Positions 11,443-23,500 are shown, counted from the stretch's first letter. The stretch: 64,000 nt of DNA from Lethocerus indicus (GCA_019843655.1 JACDQD010000007.1:21408365-21472364), one strand, 5' to 3'. Program-made: numbers and translations. The notes: generated from the sequence alone by a model not told the origin.

Positions 11443-14400
11443 ATGGCCCCATCCTATGTTTTCATCCTCCTAGCTCTCTCCACTGCTGTTTTGGCCGAGT
11501 CTGAAGGTAAATCAATACAATACATCATCATATAATACATACAATTTAAGAAAACCTTAAATACTTTTTTATTTATTTAAAATATTTTGTTTTTCATTAA
11601 TATTTTAAGTTTATCCAGTTAAAAAAGTTTCTTTCAAACTGAGGAATTAATATTGCCTTTTATCTAGTCCATTTCCATATCCATATGTATATTTATAGGT
11701 TTGAACAAATTTCTTTATGTAGCCAATCTGGCAGTTCGGTGTTTTGACTATATTCATTTTATGTATTATCTTGAATTAAATTTCTAACTATAAATATTTA
11801 TTTATAACAGTTAGGCTTATAAACTTGCAAGAATTTTTATTACTAGAATTTTTATTTGAATGCATATAGTATATTGGATCTAATTTATTTTTATTCATTC
11901 TCTTACTTGAGATATAAATGGGCTGAAATTTATTGAAAAATATGAACAAAGATTAATGGTGAAATTAATTAAAATACAATATATAATTCCCATTACCTAA
12001 CTTCTTTGGTTGCTAGTATACTGACAATCATATTTATCACTGAGCCGTATATTTTGTTTTAGGCAAACAGCAGAATATAGGTGTAAAAAGTGGAAAAAGG
12101 TAAATAAAGAATATTGGTTATAATTATAATAATATTTAGTATGTTATGTAAATTTAACAAATGTAAGGCAATATTTTATTTTCAATCCTTTGTGACTTAC
12201 CAATAATTCCTTCACCATTAATGAAAAAAAAATATATATAGAAAAGTATTATATAGTTTACAGAATTTTATAATTATTAGTATTTATTCATGATAAATTG
12301 TTATTAATACACTGCAAAAAGTGTAATTTTTTCATTTATCAAGGAAAGATTTGTAAGACTGTTTTTTGTTATTGTTTATTTAGTTTTTATGAATCATGAA
12401 AAAATAATTCGATCAAATTAATTTGTCAGAGCAAAATAATTGATAGGAACAACTTCCAACAGTTTATTCAAATTTGATAGTGAATTAAGTAAAATGTTTA
12501 ATAGTGCAATGTTCTGTTAACAGTGCAGGCCGTCTAAATCTGGATCTTGGATTGGGTGCTGCTACACAAGCTGGAGGGGATTCTAAAGAAGATACAAAAG
12601 CTAGGCCTAATGTAGCACTGGATAAAGAAAAGAATACATTAGGAACAATTGTTAAGGATGTAGTCACGACTTTAACCGACGTACCTGGAACCATTGTTAA
12701 AGGATTTAGTCTTAATGGACCATCCACATCAGCAAATGCAAATGCCTATGCCAACGCCGCTTTAACAGGAGGGTACTATCCGCTTCAAAATTCGGGAACT
12801 GGGGCATTAGCAGACGCCAATGCTAATGCTGGTACCTTTGGAGGCATTGAATACGCACCAGCAGGAGGTTACGCTGGGGCCGGTGCAGCAGCAAACGCAA
12901 ATGCGAATTCTGGCAGTGTCACGGGAGGTTACAGTGGTTATCCGTTAGGCATATCAGGAGCAGGATCTGCATCCAATGCTAATGCAAATGCTGGCAGTGT
13001 AACGGGAGGTTATAGTAGTTACCCTTTAGGGAACTCAGGAGCCACATCTGCAGCTAATGCTAATGCGAATGCTGGCAGTGTAACTGGTGGTTATAGTGGT
13101 TACCCATTAGGCGTCTCGGGTGCAGGATCTGCAGCCAATGCCAATGCCAATGCAGGCAGTGCAACAGGTGGATATAGTGCTTACCCCGTAGGAAACTCAG
13201 GTGTTGGATCTGCAGCTAATGCTAATGCGAATGCTGGCAGTGTGACTGGTGGTTATAGTGGTTATCCGTTAGGCGTCTCAGGTGCAGGATCTGCAGCCAA
13301 TGCTAATGCAAATGCTGGTAGCGTAACGGGAGGTTATAGTAGTTACCCTTTAGGAAACTCAGGTGCTGGATCTGCAGCTAATGCCAATGCTGGCAGTATA
13401 ACAGGAGGATATAGTGCTTACCCCGTAGGAAACTCAGGTGCTGGATCTGCAGCCAATGCCAATGCTGGCAGTGTAACAGGAGGATATAGTGGTTACCCCG
13501 TAGGAAACTTAGGTGCCGGGTCTGCCGCTAATGCTAATGCGAATGCTGGCAGTGTAACTGGTGGTTATAGTAGTTATCCGTTAGGTGTCTCAGGGGCAGG
13601 ATCTGCAGCTAATGCAGACGCAAGTGCCGGTACCGCAGTAGGAGGCTATGGAGTTATCCCCGGTGGCTACAATAATGTTGGAGCTTCCGGAAATGCCTTC
13701 GGGAATACTGCCGGAGGATACAGTGCTTATCCTGTAGGAAATACCGTCGGAGGTTCTTCTGCAAACTCAAATGCCGGTTCAGTCGCTGGGGGATACAACA
13801 GTGGTCACGGTGGGTATGGAGGTTATCTCGTAGGGAACACGGGCGTAGGATCGACAGCCAACGCCGATGCGAGTGCCGGCGCCGCAACAGGACACTACGG
13901 AGTCGGGCCTGGAAGTTTCACAGGAGGTGGATCAATAGCAAACGCCAATGCCAACGCTGGTAGTGTAGCCGGGGGATACATCGGTTACGCTCCAGCAAAC
14001 ACCGGTGCAGCGTCATCCGCTAATGCAAATGCAGGTGTCGGGTCGGGAGGATTTGGTGCACCCCATATAGGATACAGTGGAAGTGGCTTAGTAGGAAATG
14101 CCAACGCGAACGCTGACAGTGTATCTGGCGGATACAGTGGAGTTCCCGTCGGATACACGGGAGTCGGATCATTAACAAATGCAAATGCTAATGCAAATGC
14201 TGGCAGTATAACGGGCGGTTTCGGCGGCTACAACGGAGGATACGGCGGGGCCAGTTCAGGTGCGAATGCAAATGCCCTGAGTAACGCAGGTTATGGATTC
14301 AGACCGGCGGGCTATACTGGAGATGTATCATTGGCGAATGCCAATGTCAACGCGGCCGGTGGGTCGGCCATCCTTCCAACTGGATACACTGGAGCTGGCT

Positions 14401-14792
14401 CATTAGCAAACGCTAACGCGAATGCTAATGCTGGGAGTGTAGCCCGCGGCATCGGTGGCTACGTGGGCGGATATCTTGGAGGCGGCTCATCGGCCAATGC
14501 CAATGCCAACGCTAATGCCAATACCGGTGCGATTGGCGGATTTGGATTTGGCCCTGCGGCTTATTCCCTGGCCGGTTCGTTGGCGAATGCTAATGTTGGC
14601 ACTGGGGCTGGAGGATTCGGCGGCGGTCCCATACACGGATACACTGGTGCAGGTTCGTTAGCTAATGCCAACGCTAATGCGGGCAGTGCGGCTGGAGGGA
14701 TCGGTGGTCCTCCCTCGGGATATACGCTAACCGGATCAACGGCAACGGCCAACGCTAATGCCGGCAGTATAGCTGGTGGATATGCTGGCTAA
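11443..14792 (+). CDS. Gene B: secreted Ala-Asn/Gly-Gly-Tyr repeat protein, silk-like
   Basis: Seen: three exons, 11443-11506 (phase 1), 12063-12099 (phase 2) and 12524-14792, giving 789 residues. Exon 1 encodes the signal peptide MAPSYVFILLALSTAVLA. Exon 2 adds a short basic piece, and the exon 2/3 joint makes SGKRSAG, a possible dibasic cleavage site. A linker of about 80 residues (including ..TIVKDVVTTLTDVPGTIVKG) precedes the repeats. Repeats of about 23-27 residues alternate SAANANANAGSVTGGY with YPLGVSGAG-type segments; the first block is nearly identical and later units diverge, ending AGSIAGGYAG. There is no Cys in the repeats. Inferred: an extracellular fibre, glue, sheath or cuticle component. 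Known silk fibroins use comparable short Ala/Gly modules, but this exact Asn-Ala pattern was not matched to a named protein. Genes C and D follow on the same strand within 4 kb. Confidence 0.9.
12887..13613 (+). repeat. Tandem coding repeat of gene B (about 75-81 bp)
   Basis: About nine copies of a unit of 25-27 codons, nearly identical in protein and close in DNA (for example GCTGGCAGTGTAACTGGTGG recurs). Length differences come from two or three Asn-Ala pairs per unit. Downstream to 14780 the same pattern persists in older, diverged form. This suggests recent expansion or homogenisation of the 5' part of the repeat region. Confidence 0.9.
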
Positions 14793-14843
14793 CCAGTAGG
14801 TCGACGTAGATTTGATTCGTTCAAATGTAAATATAATTGTTTG

Positions 14844-14849
14844 AATAAA
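14844..14849 (+). terminator. Poly(A) signal of gene B
   Basis: AATAAA about 50 bases after the stop codon, overlapping a second AATAAA-like hexamer (AATAAAATAAAA). Confidence 0.75.
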
Positions 14850-15189
14850 ATAAAATGCTTTTAAACATTTCGTATTATTTATTTCTTATTTCATGCTTTT
14901 TATGGAATAGATGCCCCATTAAATAATATCACCATTTATCTTATAAGTTAATACTAATATACTATTTATATTGTAACTTTTATTACCATTTAGATTGGAC
15001 GTAATCAGTCACGATCTAACGAGTAAAATTCGTTTTTTAATTACTTCGATTTCCAACATCCTCGCGGGAATTCCACCATTTCGCTTTCGTCCGTATCTTC
15101 CAAGAATCCTTACTGTGACATTTGTTCCTGAAAAACTGTACTGGGCCATTAAGGCAGAGAGACTATAAAGATAAAAGTGAAGCGGCTCG
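14850..15189. other. Spacer between genes B and C
   Basis: A short AT-rich spacer with a GC-richer stretch at 15.05-15.15 kb. I see no coding sequence; the right part is presumably promoter of gene C. Confidence 0.5.
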
Positions 15190-15197
15190 TATAAATA
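15190..15197 (+). promoter_or_regulatory. TATA box of gene C
   Basis: TATAAATA. About 50 bases on, ACAAG|GTAAGC at 15249 is a good donor and a long pyrimidine tract precedes TTTAAG at 15552. The leader is therefore probably split by an intron of about 300 bases, which explains the distance to the ATG at 15589. Confidence 0.5.
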
Positions 15198-15588
15198 AGA
15201 AGAGTACCGTTCTAAATAAATAGTTTGACTGTACGGCGTTCGAACAAGGTAAGCACGCTCCTCCCAACTTAACTGCTTGCAATGTTTAGCCCCATGGGAT
15301 TGAGAATCATGTTCGAAACGTTAAATTCCAATATTATTCGATATCTGTAAGTCTGATGTGAAATATCTTCTTTGTTTATACTCGGGCACATTATTCCGAT
15401 ACACAGTTGTACTTGTTTGGAAATCTAGATAGGGTGTGCTCAGATAAAGTAGAAATAATGACTCCACGCGTGAAACAGGAAGTGGCTAAATTTTAATTTT
15501 TTATTCTTCACTTTGTTCTTTCCTAATTTGTTGCTCTACATTAATGTTTAAGACTCGAGAACAATTAATTACTGGAAGACAACACACG

Positions 15589-17807
15589 ATGAATGGGTGT
15601 AAGACACTGTTGCTGGCGGTATGTATCGCCGCCATGTTCACCACTTACGCCCCGCAGGTCAAAGCTAAGCCTCAAAGTAAGAACGGTTCAATTTAAATTG
15701 CCGTAATTGGTCAAAATATAAAATATAACTTTATGTATGAATTAAAACTCGTTTGGCACACGCATTGAAACATCATCGAAGCATGAATCTAAGCATGAAC
15801 TATGGTACCATTACGTCGAATCATCTCCTCTCGGTTCTCTGGTCCTTTGATAGACCTGTTTCGCATCCTACATTTTGTAAGAACTTATTAGCAACAGCAT
15901 ACTACACTCTTAGTTTGCTGTCACTGATATGTTACTAATAGATAATGTCAAATAACCTGACATATAATTGAAATGCATTAATTAATATCTGTAATGCTTA
16001 AAGTTTTTTTAATAAAAGTGTTCGAAATAAATGTTTTATTGAATAAATTTTTTTTATCAGGCGACGGTTCAGAAGTAGCGTTTTTTGCTGATGGCACTAC
16101 GGCAAAGCCTCCTACATCAAATTTTGGTAAGTATTTTCTATTGAATTTGTCAAATGTTAAAAGGAATTCTTATCTGTATTCCTATTTATAGTATCACGTT
16201 ATCTTAATTATATGCGTTGTTTTTCTTTACCAAACCCATTTTTGTCCTATCTTATGTTGACAGTAGCATAGTTTACATATATAGTTCATGAATGATTATA
16301 GGGTGAATGAATTACAGGATGTTGCAACGGAAGTTCGACTGCAATGATCTTCATATTCGGTTACCTGCTGGGTATCCTGAGGCTTTGTATCAGTCTGAGC
16401 GCTGGAGGTAATTCATTTCTTTGAACAATCCAACACGCCTTTTTAATATTACCGTTTGACTTTGTTTGTTATCAAATCTGCTTTATTCTGAAGTTTAAAG
16501 TACGGAATAATGGACAATAAAGCAATTGTCTGAAGTTTCGTCGTTTTTTAGGCATACTGACGGGAGGAGCTCTCGGCGTTATAGTGAACCTTCTGATCAA
16601 TGTTCTGGTGACGTTGAAGGCCATGCTAACTATAGGGCTTGGAGCTGGTAATTTTTATAATTTATGCAATTTTATTGGATTCAATTAGAACCGAATTCAA
16701 GACGTCTTAAGGCTTACTTAATTATTCGCTTATAGACATCATTGAAATTTCCATGAAAAATTTGATTGAGGACAACTTGCGATTGCTTTCTCAAATAAAT
16801 ACAAGATATCCGGCGATGGCATCATAAGGATCTAATATTATTGAACTGTTGCAGGTACTAATCTGAACGTGGTCTTGAATGTGTTGCTGTCCTTGCTAGG
16901 TGGCGGGGGCGGCACTGGTGGAGGCGGCACTGGCGGGGGCGGCACTGGCGGTATGTTTTCACAGAAAGCGCATTAAGTGCTTCAGTTAAAAACAGAAAAT
17001 TGTATGAACAACTAACTAAGCTAACATAAAGAGTTAGATCCGAATACCCTCTATAATTAATTATAGTTCGACATAATGTCATTTTGTTATAAGATTGATT
17101 GTGTAATAAGAAATTTAAAGGTTTTTTTTTAATTAATTCATTTATTTCAGGCGGCAGTGCTACTCCTGCTCCTACTACTGGTGGAGGTGGTGGCGGTTTG
17201 GGCGGACTACTGTCACTCTTATTAAACCTAGGTTTAGGTTAGTCGAGTGTTTTAATCGATATGTTTTACTTGTCACGACGTGCCAGAAATGAGACTCTAA
17301 AATACTGATACTCTAAAATCAAACCCTAACAGCTTGCGACGTATATGCCAATTGCATTAAACTGGAATTCGTATTCTGCAGGGGGAGGCGGCGGAGGGGG
17401 CGGTACTGGCGGAGGAACTGGAGGCGGCACTGGAGGCGGCACCGGAGGTGGTACTGGAGGCGGCTCTACAGGCGGGGCGGGTAATTTGCTCGATCTTATG
17501 GCCGATTTGAATGTCGGTAAGTTATATTTCGCTTGTCGTAACTTCATTCACAGAAACGAGAACGCTTTCACTATGATCGAAGTTTAAATGCAGCTCTTCA
17601 AATCGCGTTGCTTGATAATTTTCGGACATTACCCCATTAGTAAACGTGTAGATAGGTAAAATATATTAAATATTTTCCATATATTTATAATCATAATTGA
17701 TTAATTATAATTACGAAGAAATTAATTATTTTTATGATTAACCGATATTTTTTTCAGGTGGTATCGACGGTTTGTTGAATCTCCTTGCAAATTTGAACGT
17801 CGGTTAG
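15589..17807 (+). CDS. Gene C: secreted eight-exon Gly-Thr-rich protein
   Basis: Seen: exons 15589-15676, 16061-16126, 16318-16407, 16552-16647, 16855-16950, 17151-17237, 17382-17516 and 17758-17807. All introns are phase 1 and the frame closes exactly at 235 residues. Residues 1-25 are a signal peptide (CKTLLLAVCIAAMFTTYA). Exons 3 and 4 encode hydrophobic blocks (IFIFGYLLGILRLCISLSAG; VIVNLLINVLVTL). Exon 5 carries NLNVVLNVLLSLLGG then GGGGT units. Exon 6 has ATPAPTT then Gly and LLSLLLNLGLG. Exon 7 repeats GGGT about five times and ends LMADLNVG, and exon 8 ends NLLANLNVG. Inferred: an extracellular or membrane-associated structural protein assembled by exon duplication; the 1-1 symmetric exons could be added or skipped without frame loss. 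The family was not recognised. It lies 0.8 kb after gene B on the same strand. Confidence 0.85.
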
Positions 17808-17845
17808 AAGCGTTCAGTTCTGACGATATACTGTAAAAATGAAAT

Positions 17846-17851
17846 AATAAA
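17846..17851 (+). terminator. Poly(A) signal of gene C
   Basis: AATAAA 39 bases after the stop codon. Confidence 0.7.
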
Positions 17852-18433
17852 ACAGTGGTTTATATTTTATGTGACCGAACTATCCATTTTCTCCCCATAA
17901 GTTTTATTTTCAATCCCCGCCCACTCAAGGGCAATAGAAACCGTTGATTTATATTTGTTCGTGAATTTTGGAATGGGTAAAATGTATTTTTATATCATTA
18001 TTGAAATAATTATTAACGAGCGGACAAATTAAACAATAAAACCTCTACGAAATATGTCTGTAATCTGTATAAACAATTTAGCGGCAGTTCGAAAATGACC
18101 AAATCATTAAGTTACAAGAGAGCTGTTATTCGCGGTAATAATACGGTCAGCGGTGATTTAAGTTGCTGTGACGGCCATCAGGCATTAAGGATAGATGGGA
18201 CGAAAAGGTGAGGCATTCGCCTCAGCGCAAAAACCCTCTTTCCCTTGGGATCGGCAATTAGCCGTCCTCCCCTGTCATTACACTGAGAGATGGTACATCC
18301 GCCGAGCAGTGGCGGCCGTCGGAAGGAAGGCTAACGGACAAGGCTTCGGGATTGATGAATGAATGGGAAGGATTTTCACCGTTGAGTAACCAGCGAGAAA
18401 GTGGTGGGAGTTATCTCAATATTATCCCGGTTG
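17852..18433. other. Spacer between genes C and D
   Basis: AT-rich at first, then GC-richer from about 18.15 kb, as expected for the gene D promoter region. No coding sequence seen. Confidence 0.5.
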
Positions 18434-18441
18434 TATATATA
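18434..18441 (+). promoter_or_regulatory. TATA box of gene D
   Basis: TATATATA 52 bases before the gene D start codon, spaced for a leader of about 30 bases. Confidence 0.6.
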
Positions 18442-18492
18442 CCTTCTCCGGCGAGATTCTTCCCCAAACGTTCGTAACGGGCAGTTGCCGCG

Positions 18493-19581
18493 ATGGAATC
18501 TCTCAGTTGGTTCTTTCTGTTCGCCACGCTACCAGCAGGATTTACCCAGCCGCCGCCACGTAATGTCAACATATTTTCCGTACCGCACGCTTCACAAAAG
18601 TGCACCAAAAATTAGAAAGTTAACTCATGTCCATTTTTTCGCGTAGGCCTTCACTCATTCGTAATTTAATTCTCCTTACCATTCTTTTGATTTCAACAGA
18701 AAGCGGGAATTTCTACAGTGCGAATACGTTCGGAACAAATGTCGGCAGACATCAGGAGTTCAGTTTCAACAGGAGGCCGCACGCGATCGGGGGCGGTCCG
18801 TACGGTCTATTGTCGCAAGTGGGGGGGAAGGGCACACCCCCAGTGGGGGGAGGAGGCTTCGGGCCTCCAGGAGGCGGCGTTAGGCCTCAAGGGGGCGGTG
18901 TTGGCCCTCTAGGGGCGGTATTGGCCCTCTAGGGGCCGGTGTTGGCCCTCTAGGAGGCGGAGTTGGGCCTCTTGGGGTGGTATTGGGCCTGTGGGGGCGG
19001 TGTCGGACCTCTAGGGGCGTAGTCGGGCCCCTTGGGGGCGGTATTGGGCCTGTGGGGGCGGTGTCGGCCCGTTAGGGGAGGTGTCAGGCCTCAAGTTGGT
19101 CCTCTAGGGGTGGACGTTGAGCCTGTGGGGGGCGGTGTTGGCCCTCTTGGGGGCGGTGGTATTCCTGCCCCTCTGGGAGGCGGAATTGTGCCACGTCCTG
19201 GCGGGTTGCTGAGGCCAGGACTGAGAGATCCCCGTCGTCCTAACTCAAACGGGTACGGTATCTATTCGGTGCCCGTACTGGCTAAACCACGTGATCGGTA
19301 ATTATGACATTTATTATGTTACAGCATAGTATAACTAATGAATATATTAGTCCTTACTTAGTTTAAAAATGTACTTTTGAAGTTTCGATACTGTCCAAAC
19401 CGAAAAGGTAAAACCGGTCTACAACAAGAACTAACATACAAGAGAAGAAATTAAATCAGACGATTGACAATATCACTGGCTCAGTTTATAAAACTTAATT
19501 AATCTTCAATGTAATATTTTCGATGAGCTTATATTTAAACTCATCTCCTTTTACAGATTTGAAGACTACGACAATTATTAG
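18493..19581 (+). CDS. Gene D: secreted elastin-like heptad protein with frameshifted repeat array
   Basis: Seen: exon 1 (18493-18559) encodes the signal peptide MESLSWFFLFATLPAGFTQP and ends in phase 1. Exon 2 (18700-19297) joins in frame as QSGNFYSANTFGTNVGRHQE and runs into units of GGGVGPL. Exon 3 (19557-19581) ends FEDYDNY and stop. In the array several 21-base units are only 20 bases long, each short by one G in a run, so the frame meets TAG at 18930. Six such deficits occur, so the frame is restored by the end and the tail (GYGIYSVPVLAKPRDRFEDY) is in register with the start. Inferred: either an intact gene with sequence errors in G runs (about 231 residues if all six are errors) or a decaying gene. 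It belongs with elastin-like extracellular proteins by composition only. Confidence 0.65.
18868..19160 (+). repeat. 21/20-bp tandem repeat encoding GGGVGPL
   Basis: About 13 units of the type GGGGGCGGTGTTGGCCCTCT plus one base. Units of 21 bases are mixed with six of 20 bases, all shortened within the G run. The remaining variation is mostly third-position or Val/Ile, Leu/Val, as expected under past protein-level selection. Confidence 0.8.
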
Positions 19582-19733
19582 AGAGAAATAGAGAGAAGAC
19601 GATTTCAGTCACCACCGTCGTTACATATTCTTGTGTTCTGTGTATTTATGTATTTAAGAATATATTTATTTACAATAACTCATATCCCTTCATTCTTCAT
19701 TCGCCAAGTCAATGCAATGTCACTGCATTTTGA

Positions 19734-19860
19734 CAGTGCAGACAGAGTACCCTACGGGAAAACATCATGACTAAATGATACATCAACCTACTGAAGGAAT
19801 ATTACTGAAGATGGCGAGCCGAAACGGTCTAGTAAAAGGCCAAACGGGTGGAAAAGAAGA
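19734..19860 (+). mobile_element. Partial copy of the MITE-like family
   Basis: From GACAGTGCAG to GGCCAAACGGGTGG it aligns along about 125 bases with the inner and right part of the 62-kb copy. Shared pieces include CTACTGAA, ATGGCGAGC..CCGAAAC and GGTCTAG. The left arm is not recognisable. Confidence 0.5.
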
Positions 19861-20218
19861 TCACAGGAATCATGATATTCGAACCACGAAACAGGTATTG
19901 TAAATTTAATGTTCAGGGTCTCAATCAGCCCCTAACAACATGGTATCATTAGGTTACTAACCATGCATTTCGGTAAGTCAGGCCGCCTTTCTAAATGCCG
20001 TAATTGACTAGAAAATGAGAAAGCGGTATCCGAAAGAAACTGTAGATGGGAATGTACAACTGCAAAACGTTACACGTAACATTGCGTAAGGCCATAATTA
20101 CAATACGGCCAATATTTGCTCAACAACCATCTACTGGAAAGCCCAGGGTCGAGGCGTGCGAATCGTGCCGTGAGAGTGAGTTGCAGCTATCTTCGATTTA
20201 GTATTATCACCTTTGGGA

Positions 20219-20518
20219 TTATATCATTGGGATATTGTTAACGTTTAAAATATCCCTGAAAGCGTTGACCACGACCATTACCATTTCCTCCGTTTGAACA
20301 TTTTTAGAACGAGACATCCCGTTTTCCTGCACCTGAAAAATAAAATACGAGTCACTCTGAAACAAGTTGTCAGCAAAATGTTTATCCCACTGTATTTCTA
20401 ACAGTGCAAATACCGCCTGATGAACGTTTCTACGAGCCCTGTCCTTTATGAATGTTTCAATATCGTTTAGCCTAGAATGTTTAAGATCTGCTAAACCCGT
20501 ATAACACATCCATTTCAC
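20219..20518 (-). CDS. Hypothetical 99-residue frame or gene fragment
   Basis: Seen: an ATG-initiated frame with ordinary amino-acid composition, unlike the low-complexity neighbours. It includes MCYTGLADLKHSRLNDIETF, DRARRNVHQAVFALLEIQWD and VMVVVNAFRDILNV, and stops at TAA. The region is AT-balanced and there is no clear TATA box, signal peptide or poly(A) signal. An internal TTTTTCAG|GTGC resembles an acceptor, so part could be intronic. Inferred: it could be a small gene, an exon, or a fragment of a retroposed or transposon gene; the repeat copy 0.4 kb away makes the last plausible. The family was not recognised. Confidence 0.35.
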   Translation of the reverse strand: MKWMCYTGLADLKHSRLNDIETFIKDRARRNVHQAVFALLEIQWDKHFADNLFQSDSYFIFQVQENGMSRSKNVQTEEMVMVVVNAFRDILNVNNIPMI

Positions 20519-23500
20519 CAGAATTGTAGAGGGCGTTACTTACGAGCGATACTTATAAGTTAATAGTGATAAATTGTATCACTTCAATGATTCGTACGGC
20601 AGGTACTATAATATACATTCTAGCGATATACGCTAGGGTAATATTATAACGTTATAAGTAGTTTTAAGGAAATTTAAAGAGCTGATGATTATTTTGGTAT
20701 AAAAGAAAAGTGAAAAATTGCCCCAATATTTAGTTGATTCCACAATATAGTTATTTAGAATAAATTCAGTACTTTTATATTTCAATGTTTTTCTTTTCCT
20801 CTTTCGTGAAATAGTCTTTCATGAAATAGTTTTAAAATTACCTCTGACAATTCCTTTTATAGTTGTTGGTTCAATACAATAGTGCATAGAGTGCGCTTTC
20901 AGCCATCGCGTCCCAATCTCGAAATGACGAATATAATGCAACATTAGTTGCAATCTAAACTATTTCTAGTACTATGTATCTCCACACTTACCACAAAAAT
21001 TACGTATGTATATGCACTCTAGTATATTCTGTCACAATTTTTTCTCAACAAGCTTTATTTTTTTTCAAAGAGACAGACTTTAAGACCATTTAGGTATGAA
21101 ATAAGAAGAAAACAATAGTAGGAAGAAATCTGCGTAAGCCGAGAGACGTGGATGAAGATCGAGAGGAATAGTGCTCAAGAATATGCGGGATTGTATTTTC
21201 ACCACACTCTTCTTTTTTTCAGTCTGGGGTGAGATCCATTCCAGATCAGTTTGGATCAAGGGTTTTTCCACTCATGAAACCGTTTAAATTTCTAATAAGA
21301 TATTCGAGTGTATGACATCAGACAGTACTGTCTGGATTCCTGTCACATATACCAAGCTATTGAGTTAATAGTAAATAAATAAATTGTTAACTGACTTGAA
21401 GGTAAAGTGCATACTGTTGTTTTTTAACACATTGTACAATTGTAGGTTTTCAGTATACCACTGAGGTAATCTCTTACCTAGGTACTATGAATGGATATGT
21501 CACTAAAGGGAATACAGATATATCTTTCGGAGCAAGTACTCTTGTCAATAAGGAACATTTAAAAATATTGATATCATTTTGGGGATCCGCGAGGCTTTGG
21601 AGTTTGTCGGAATCAGTCTTATAACCGGTTTCACCTTCTCGCCATCCTAGTCCTACAATAGTTAGTAAGTCAATTAAGCATCTTGGTTGCCAATAGGGCA
21701 ACCTGTAGCATCGGTGACCAGAATGCGTAAAATGTAGAACATGTAAAATCTAGTAAATAATCGGAAATGACATTGTAAGTGCTAGATGGTCGATGATTAA
21801 TCCAGTAAGGCAAGGATCGTTAATCGATGAGTACAATTAATTGATTCGGGGCAGTATAATTTCGTAAAACCGGTTGCCCGGCAATCCGTATCCGGGGTAG
21901 GCGGGCCCGCTCGCTTTACAGGCCGCAAATACCAATTTAAAAACACGACGGTGGGCCAACACGTGTAATTGAACATTGCGATGTTGGGGCACGAACAAGG
22001 GTCGTGCCCAGACGGCCGGAGGAGGTGGAGGGGGGCGCCGTCGAGGAACCATATAAATATGGTTGTTCTCCCGGAGGCCGGGGGAGAGGCCTCCATACCA
22101 CTATATATTGGGATTCGCGCGGCCCGGCATGAATAAAACATCTGTTACATTTTAAACACAATTTTCGCATCGCCCGACTCTCAATAGGCCGGGGCCACGC
22201 CCCACTAGAAACTGCCGGAATCGCCATTTCCCCGGGTCGAATTTCGCCGTGATCCGTTACCCCGCGGTGCGTGTCTTGAGATTAGAGGAGCATTACCTAC
22301 CGGGGTCGATTTGACTTCGTCCATTGAGGTTGCATCAGAGGTATACTAAAATGAAATTCTGTCGGTGAAATTTTCACTGCCCCGCCGAGAAATTATAATT
22401 TTCAATGCTTAACAGAAATCAAGCGAGGCGAGTTATCCAGACTATAGGCTACGGCCTCTATCCTATTTTGTTTTTTTAAATTTTATAGCAAACTAAAAAT
22501 TCAATATTCAACTAGTAATTAGAATATCAGGTGTACGAATCGGGTTCTTAAGATTACTGCAAAACGTTTTTTACATTTTTCAATTTTCAAACAAAAAATT
22601 TTCAAATACCAAATTCATCGGGTTAACTCGCCCGTTAAAAAAATGCCGGTATATTGGACTCACTTTTTTTTATGACAGAGTTTACAATATCAACATCAGA
22701 ATATCCGTACCTCGAGTATTTCGACAACTTTACGAGTAACTGATAAGTTACAAAAAATGTTTGTATAAAGAGTCAAGAAATCCCCCGTTTAAATCGTTTG
22801 AAATCAAACGCCTTCGTTGTATTGTTTTACACTCGACGTTAAGATTCGAGCGGAGAAGACCTAAAAAATAAAAATAAAAGAAAGAGACTCGGCGTAAACA
22901 AATTAAATTCGCATTTCGACGTGTCCCAAGTGTCGAACACACTAAACTGTCTGACGGGTTATTTATGACGGCGCGTTTCGGAGGATGGGGGGGGGGATTG
23001 AAGAAGGTCGAAAGTGCTTAAAAAAAGTCTCATCGCTTCGATCCTCGGATCGGGACCGATTACCGGTCGGATATGGTTGACGTTCGAAAATCAAACTGGA
23101 AAGAGAAAGAGGGAGAAGATAAGCCCCGCTGTGGCCGGGGGGAGGGGGAGCGCGGAGCACCAACGAGATTTTTATTATCCGCGTCATTAATAATTCATAG
23201 GCCGAACGGAGCTGTAGTTATGTGCCGGGGATGTGGCTCACCGCCCGGCATCCCAAGTGGATTATGTCTGTCCCAGCGTCTGACCGCCCATCTGACACAC
23301 GTTCCCTCCGCAACCGAGCCTCCACAGCCCACAAAACTTAGATTTCAATTAGCGCCCTTCAATTGATTCCTTTCTATTTATACTACATCCAGTACTAGAA
23401 CGCATTCTCTTTATTTACACGTAATTTGAACAAAATCTCGCTGGATTTACCGGCCAGCATGTGTTTGTTCTTGGTAAACGTCAGCGTGACATCACTCTAA

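Noticed and set aside
12887..13613. Regularly spaced repeats resembling a CRISPR-type array
   Set aside because: The repeats are in-frame protein-coding units of gene B without unique spacers.
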